64,000 nt of DNA from positions 28,114 to 92,113 of the forward strand of contig NZ_CP069007.1 in NCBI RefSeq assembly GCF_016801775.1, in the 5' to 3' direction. The notes under the pieces were generated by a model that did not search any database, was not told where the DNA came from, and saw only the letters and a list, made by a program, of their open reading frames with translations. The translations under genes and the position numbers were made by a program. Below, one piece after another: positions 59,892 through 64,000 of this stretch. The number at the start of each line of letters is the position of its first letter. Positions within the stretch are counted from its first letter, which is position 1. Source of the DNA: Sulfitobacter mediterraneus. GTDB taxonomy: Bacteria > Pseudomonadota > Alphaproteobacteria > Rhodobacterales > Rhodobacteraceae.

Positions 59892-61310
59892 ATGAGCCTG
59901 ACAGGTGCGCTCAACGCAGCGACATCCGGGTTAACCACCACCCAAACGCTGTCGCGTGTCGCGGCCGACAACGTCGCCAATGCCATGACGCCGGGATACG
60001 TTCGGCGGCAGGCATTGTTGGTGACGCCAAGCGGCGATCCAAGCGGTGTCCTTGTCGGCGAGATCCGGCGCGAGGTGGATATGTCGTTGCAGCGGATGTC
60101 GCGCCTCGAAAGTGGCAAGATGGCGCGGTTTCAGGCGGTGGAAGAAGGCTTGCGCAGCTACACCGCCTATCTCGGGCAGCCGGGCGATGGCACATCGCCC
60201 GCGGACAAGTTCGCGGCGTTCCAGAACAGCTTGACCACGCTGGTCAACATGCCGTCTTCGACCGGCGCTCAAACAGGCACAATTCTGGCGGCCGAAGATC
60301 TGGCGCTGTCCATTCGCAACGCGGCGACGACTCTGGGCACCACTGCCGGCGAAGTCGATATGGAAATTCGCTACGAGGTCGCAGATCTCAATCAGGCGCT
60401 GTACCAACTGCGAGAGTTGAATATCCAGCGGCGCGATTTCCTGCCCGGCACGATGGAAACCGCCCAATATGATGAACAGATTGATGGCGTGCTGGACCAG
60501 ATTTCCCAGATCGTCGATATCCGTTCAACCGTGTCTTCAAACGGCTCGGTCAGTATTTACACCGTAAGCGGCGCGGCGCTGGTTGAGGGTGATTTTGTCC
60601 AGGATGTCACCTTTAACGCCGGCGATGGCACGTTGATGGCGGGGACACAGGATATCACCCCGTTCAAGGATGGCGTGCGCGGTATCCAGCATGGCAGCTT
60701 GGTTGGTTTGTCCGAACTCAAGCGGGATGTGATCCCCCGTTTCAAGCTGCAACTGGATGAATATGCACGCGGCTTGATGCAAACCTTCGAAAGTGCGGAT
60801 GCCTCCCTTGGGCCGGGCCAACCGGGCCTGTTTACAGACAACGGGATCGCCTTTGATGCGGTCAACCTCGATGGGCTGGCCAGCCGCATTCGGGTCAATG
60901 ATCTTGTCTCTGTCGGGGGCAGCTCCGAGGTCTGGCGTATTCGTGATGGCCTGGGGGCCGCCGCACCGGGCGCTGCTGCGGATTCAACGCAGATTTCGGC
61001 CTTCATCACCTCCCTTTCGACCCCTGTCGGGGCAGATCCCGGCACCGGTATTCCAGCGCTGGTCACGTTGATCGATTTTGGCGCCGAAATGGTGACCATG
61101 CAGGCGTCAGAACGCGCACGGGCAGAAAACAACTACAACGCCGCCAGTTCTGCGGCGGAGGTCGTGATGTCGGCCCGGCGCAATGCCGAAGGCGTGAACA
61201 TCGACGACGAGATGCAGCAATTGATGCTCATCGAACAAAGTTATGCTGCCAATTCCAGGGTCTTGACCACGGTGTCCGAGATGATCGACATCCTGATCGC
61301 AGCCGTGTGA
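59892..61310 (+). CDS. flgK: Flagellar hook-associated protein FlgK
   Basis: A 472-residue hook-filament junction protein: the N-terminal LNAATSGLTTTQTLSRVAAD with NVANAMTPGYVRRQ and the C-terminal GVNIDDEMQQLMLIEQSYAA plus SRVLTTVSEMIDILI. It is followed 10 bp later by flgL. Confidence 0.94.
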   Translation: MSLTGALNAATSGLTTTQTLSRVAADNVANAMTPGYVRRQALLVTPSGDPSGVLVGEIRREVDMSLQRMSRLESGKMARFQAVEEGLRSYTAYLGQPGDGTSPADKFAAFQNSLTTLVNMPSSTGAQTGTILAAEDLALSIRNAATTLGTTAGEVDMEIRYEVADLNQALYQLRELNIQRRDFLPGTMETAQYDEQIDGVLDQISQIVDIRSTVSSNGSVSIYTVSGAALVEGDFVQDVTFNAGDGTLMAGTQDITPFKDGVRGIQHGSLVGLSELKRDVIPRFKLQLDEYARGLMQTFESADASLGPGQPGLFTDNGIAFDAVNLDGLASRIRVNDLVSVGGSSEVWRIRDGLGAAAPGAAADSTQISAFITSLSTPVGADPGTGIPALVTLIDFGAEMVTMQASERARAENNYNAASSAAEVVMSARRNAEGVNIDDEMQQLMLIEQSYAANSRVLTTVSEMIDILIAAV

Positions 61311-61320
61311 GGAAAACGCT

Positions 61321-62403
61321 ATGACATTTCGGGTCGGCAGCCTTTCGACATTGCAGTTTAACATGTTCAACCGACGCAATGTGCAGAACACCACGCTGGC
61401 GCTCCAACGCGCCGGACAAGAGGTTTCAACAGGGCGCAAGGCGGATATCTACGCTGACCTTGGCCCACGATCCGCCTCTGTGATGAAACTGCGCGCCCGA
61501 GAGGCCGACACGCAGACCTATATGCAGTCGAACGCGGTTCTGGGCAGCAAGCTTGAGGCGATGATGACATCGGTGGATTCTGTGCGCGGACGCATCCAAT
61601 CGGTGCTGGAGGTGACCCTGTCCAACGCAACCCGCCCACAAAACGGCGCGGAAGTGTTGCAGCGCGAGGCGCGTGCCGCGTTGGAAAGCCTGGTTGCGAC
61701 CATGAACACCAGCTACAACGGCGACCACCTGTTTTCGGGTCTGAACTCTGATGTGCCACCGCTGATGCGCTGGGATCAGGCAAACCCCGGTACCGGTCTC
61801 TCACCCGAGGATGTGCTCGCCGATCTCTTTGGCGCAGGCCCAACCGATGCAGCCTCGGCCACCGCGATAGCAGATGCGATTGATGCGGCGTTTGATTCCG
61901 CAGATCTGGGTGATCCGAACCGCAATTTCGAGGCGACATTCTACAATGGCTCACCCGAACTGGACGGCGGCGGATCGCCCACAAAACAGGTAAACGGCTG
62001 GGTCAACGCCGGCCAGGAAATCGTCTATGGGGTGCGGGCCAATGACAAGGCGTTCCGCGAGGCCTTCAAAGGCCTTGCCATGCTGGCCACAACGGACATC
62101 AGCACCATGGACGAAGCGGCTTATGGCACCTATATGAACAGGGTTGTCGAAGCGCTGACCACAGGTCAGGAAGGCATGTTGGATGCTTCTGCCCGGATCG
62201 GTTTCAACCAACAGATCGTTGAGACCACCCAATCGCAACTGGTTGATTTGTCGCTGGTTCAGCGCACCCAGATTTCACAATATGAAAGTGTTGATCCCTA
62301 CGAGGCGATCACCCGGATGCAGAACCTCGAAAATCAGTTAGAGGCCAGTTATCAGGTCTCCGCCCGCCTGAGCGGGCTGTCGATCCTGAATTTCCTGCGC
62401 TGA
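61321..62403 (+). CDS. flgL: Flagellar hook-associated protein FlgL
   Basis: A 360-residue flagellin-like junction protein: RVGSLSTLQFNMFNRRNVQN and a C-terminal helix LENQLEASYQVSARLSGLSI. The internal NTSYNGDHLFSGLNSDVPP is the FlgL/flagellin-like signature. It is convergent with, and abuts, the regulator gene. Confidence 0.9.
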   Translation: MTFRVGSLSTLQFNMFNRRNVQNTTLALQRAGQEVSTGRKADIYADLGPRSASVMKLRAREADTQTYMQSNAVLGSKLEAMMTSVDSVRGRIQSVLEVTLSNATRPQNGAEVLQREARAALESLVATMNTSYNGDHLFSGLNSDVPPLMRWDQANPGTGLSPEDVLADLFGAGPTDAASATAIADAIDAAFDSADLGDPNRNFEATFYNGSPELDGGGSPTKQVNGWVNAGQEIVYGVRANDKAFREAFKGLAMLATTDISTMDEAAYGTYMNRVVEALTTGQEGMLDASARIGFNQQIVETTQSQLVDLSLVQRTQISQYESVDPYEAITRMQNLENQLEASYQVSARLSGLSILNFLR

Positions 62404-63108
62404 TCAGATCACCTGTGACATCTGCTCGGGAGAGCTGAGCTTGTAGCCGCGGCCGTGCACGGTTTCGATATATTGCCATCCACTGTCTGCTGCCATGGCG
62501 ATCTTCTTGCGGAGTTTGCAAATATAGACGTCAATCACCTTGTCGAACGGCTGATCTATACTTGCGCCATAAACGGCATCATAGATTGCATCCTTGGAAA
62601 TCACCTTGTTGGAGTTCAGCGCCAGATGCTGGAACACCGAGTGCTCGCGCTTGGACAGCTTGATCCGGCTGCCAGAGACGATCGGGTCGCGGCCATCAAA
62701 GAATGCGGTCAGTTCCCCCACCACCACACTGTCAGCAGCATGGCCATGGAACCGGCGAATGATCGAATTTGTGCGCGACAAAACTTCAGTGCCGCGGATC
62801 GGGCTGACGATTACATCGTCCGCGCCGAGATTTAATAGTTCGGATGTATCCTGCGCGTTGCGGAAGTCTCTGAAAACAATGATGGGATTCTCGCAACCGG
62901 CGCTGCGCAAGGCGCGAATGTGCTGCCGCAAGTCGTTGCATTCACCCAGCAAAACCGCGCGGGTTTCGTTGCCCGGCTGAACCAGTGAGGCCAACCCGTT
63001 TACGAAAAATTCCTCGGTCACAAACTGCGGCTCAATGCCAACGCTGCGCAGTTCCGATGTCAGGCCGGCACATCGTTCCTGTCGCTGCTCGAATACATAG
63101 ACGCGCAT
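62404..63108 (-). CDS. CtrA/FtcR/Rem-like regulator with a degenerate receiver
   Basis: A 234-residue OmpR-type protein. In the receiver (about 1-115) the acidic pair of strand 1 is replaced (VYVFEQRQERC), the acceptor-Asp position reads LLGECND and the usual Lys-Pro is SPIRG, so normal phosphorylation is unlikely. The winged helix includes LSKREHSVFQHLALNSNKVI and the recognition helix KVIDVYICKLRKKIA, near-identical in pattern to CtrA. Brucella FtcR and Sinorhizobium Rem are the closest analogues by role. It is divergent from flgI and convergent with flgL. It could bind the TTAA-N7-TTAA boxes (inference). Confidence 0.85.
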   Translation of the reverse strand: MRVYVFEQRQERCAGLTSELRSVGIEPQFVTEEFFVNGLASLVQPGNETRAVLLGECNDLRQHIRALRSAGCENPIIVFRDFRNAQDTSELLNLGADDVIVSPIRGTEVLSRTNSIIRRFHGHAADSVVVGELTAFFDGRDPIVSGSRIKLSKREHSVFQHLALNSNKVISKDAIYDAVYGASIDQPFDKVIDVYICKLRKKIAMAADSGWQYIETVHGRGYKLSSPEQMSQVI

Positions 63109-63176
63109 CTGCCTGCCACCTCACTTATTTTTACTTATCCTTGATTGTTAGCAAGTAAAGATTTTCCATTCAATGA

Positions 63177-63191
63177 TTAAATATGCTTTTA
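63177..63191 (+). promoter_or_regulatory. Imperfect CtrA-type box upstream of flgI
   Basis: TTAAATATGCTTTTAC fits TTAA-N7-TTAAC with one mismatch (TTTA for TTAA). It lies in the 178-bp AT-rich gap between the regulator and flgI, about 95 bp before the flgI start. Confidence 0.4.
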
Positions 63192-63286
63192 CCTTGCATT
63201 TTACCCAGCTTTAAGAAATTCTATACAAGTATAAATTTCCTGTTCTTGACCCCTGGAATGTTGCCGGTCACCGCAACATAGAGAGT

Positions 63287-64000
63287 ATGATGCAAATGAG
63301 GTCTTTGATACGTCAGTTTGGCGCCGCGGTTCTGGCGATGGCCATCGGGCTTACCGGCGGTCCCGCCCAAGCTGAGGTGCGCATAAAGGATATCGCCAAT
63401 TTCGAAGGCGTTCGTGAGAACCATCTTATTGGATACGGGCTGGTTGTTGGTCTGCTTGGCAGTGGCGACAAGCTGAACTCAAGCCCGTTCACCCGCGAAT
63501 CCATTCGCGGGATGCTGGAACGGTTGGGCGTGGCCAATCTGGATGGTGCCGCTCTGAAAACCAAGAACACGGCTGCGGTCATGGTTACCGCAAAACTGCC
63601 GCCCTTCGCCCGGCGCGGCTCTCCGATCGACATCACCGTTTCCTCCCTCGGTGATGCGACCAGCCTGCGCGGCGGGACGCTTTTGGTCACTCCTCTGACC
63701 GGAGCGGATGGTGCGGTTTATGCCGTCGCGCAGGGTGCGGTCGCCACGTCTGGCTATCGCGTGGATGGCAATGCCGCCAGTGTAGTTGAGGGCGTGCCAA
63801 CCATCGCCAAGATCGAAAACGGGGCCATTGTCGAGCGCGAGATTGATTTCAACCTATTCCAGCTCGACAGTGTGCGCATCGCCTTGCACAACCCGGATTT
63901 CACCACCGCGGCCCGTGTGCATGACGCAATTGAAAACCGCCTCGGCAATGGCGCGGCGGAAGTGCTCGATTCCGGTACGGTTGAGGTCTGGATCGGCGGC
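63287..64000 (+). CDS. flgI: Flagellar P-ring protein FlgI (partial, runs off the window)
   Basis: The first 238 residues of FlgI. A signal peptide (ending GGPAQAEVR) is followed by IKDIANFEGVRENHLIGYGL, VVGLLGSGDKLNSS, SIRGMLERLGV, NTAAVMVTAKLPPFARRGS and RVDGNAASVVEGVPTIAK, the conserved FlgI order. About 130 C-terminal residues lie beyond the window. ATG codons at 63287, 63290 and 63296 are all possible starts. It is divergent from the regulator gene. Confidence 0.95.
   Translation, partial: MMQMRSLIRQFGAAVLAMAIGLTGGPAQAEVRIKDIANFEGVRENHLIGYGLVVGLLGSGDKLNSSPFTRESIRGMLERLGVANLDGAALKTKNTAAVMVTAKLPPFARRGSPIDITVSSLGDATSLRGGTLLVTPLTGADGAVYAVAQGAVATSGYRVDGNAASVVEGVPTIAKIENGAIVEREIDFNLFQLDSVRIALHNPDFTTAARVHDAIENRLGNGAAEVLDSGTVEVWIGG

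Noticed and set aside
63241..63286. Possible sigma-54 promoter before flgI (CTGGAATGTTGCC)
   Set aside because: The -24 element lacks the TGGCAC core and the spacing to the TTGC element is wrong, so support is too weak.

Overview
The window looks like part of an extrachromosomal replicon (plasmid or chromid) of a marine alphaproteobacterium of the Roseobacter group (Rhodobacteraceae). This is inferred from the GC-rich, tightly overlapping operons, a plasmid-type parAB/rep module with iterons, CtrA-type promoter boxes, an alphaproteobacterial-style flagellar cluster, and many solute ABC transporters and oxidative catabolic genes. No rRNA, tRNA, CRISPR array, prophage or complete insertion sequence was recognised.

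Layout. (1) 1-2857: signalling module on the minus strand: a PhnD-like/PAS sensor kinase cut by the window edge, an HPt protein, and a response regulator with a degenerate GGDEF-like output. Each transcription unit has a perfect TTAA-N7-TTAA box upstream. (2) 3087-16493: two divergent operons from a promoter at 9648-9784. The minus arm is cyclase / FAD oxidoreductase / MarR / IorA / IorB. The plus arm is a second FAD oxidoreductase followed by a dipeptide-type ABC transporter. (3) 16493-20469: replication and partition: two palindromic parS candidates, parB, parA, a 617-bp origin region with 22-bp-spaced iterons, and a Rep_3-like initiator. (4) 20479-26311: kynureninase-like enzyme, two aminotransferases, SDR, metallo-beta-lactamase-fold hydrolase and a FitAB/VapBC-type toxin-antitoxin pair. 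(5) 26322-43721: an N-heterocycle catabolic locus resembling the reductive nicotinate pathway (molybdenum hydroxylase, 6-hydroxynicotinate reductase-like protein, enamidase-like amidohydrolase, ferredoxin reductase, two DUF1185 proteins, one UPF0280 protein, and a branched-chain-type ABC transporter). Four promoters here share a TTTGTATACAAA-type operator. (6) 43738-49194: GlxA/AraC regulator, MFS transporter, LysR regulator, a CuyA-like cysteate sulfo-lyase and an Asp/Glu-type racemase. (7) 49440-64000: flagellar genes: an RpoH-like sigma factor, fliK, flgD, fliL, flgH, flgA, flgG, flgF, an unknown secreted 600-residue protein, flgE, flgK, flgL, a CtrA/FtcR/Rem-like regulator and a partial flgI.

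How it fits together. The replicon appears to combine motility with uptake and oxidation of nitrogen- and sulfur-containing organic molecules. The left-hand phosphorelay and the right-hand flagellar genes share CtrA-type boxes, and the regulator at 62404-63108 has a CtrA-like recognition helix but a receiver lacking the phosphorylation residues. The catabolic blocks are each served by their own ABC transporter and local regulator. The best candidates for undescribed biology are the heterocycle locus with its DUF1185/UPF0280 genes, the divergent double-FAD-oxidoreductase/IorAB locus, and a dispersed 11-bp repeat (TTTAGAGACTG) found five times.

Limits: assignments come from reading sequence and recalled family features only. 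No database search was run, and start sites are judged from ribosome-binding sites and family N-termini.
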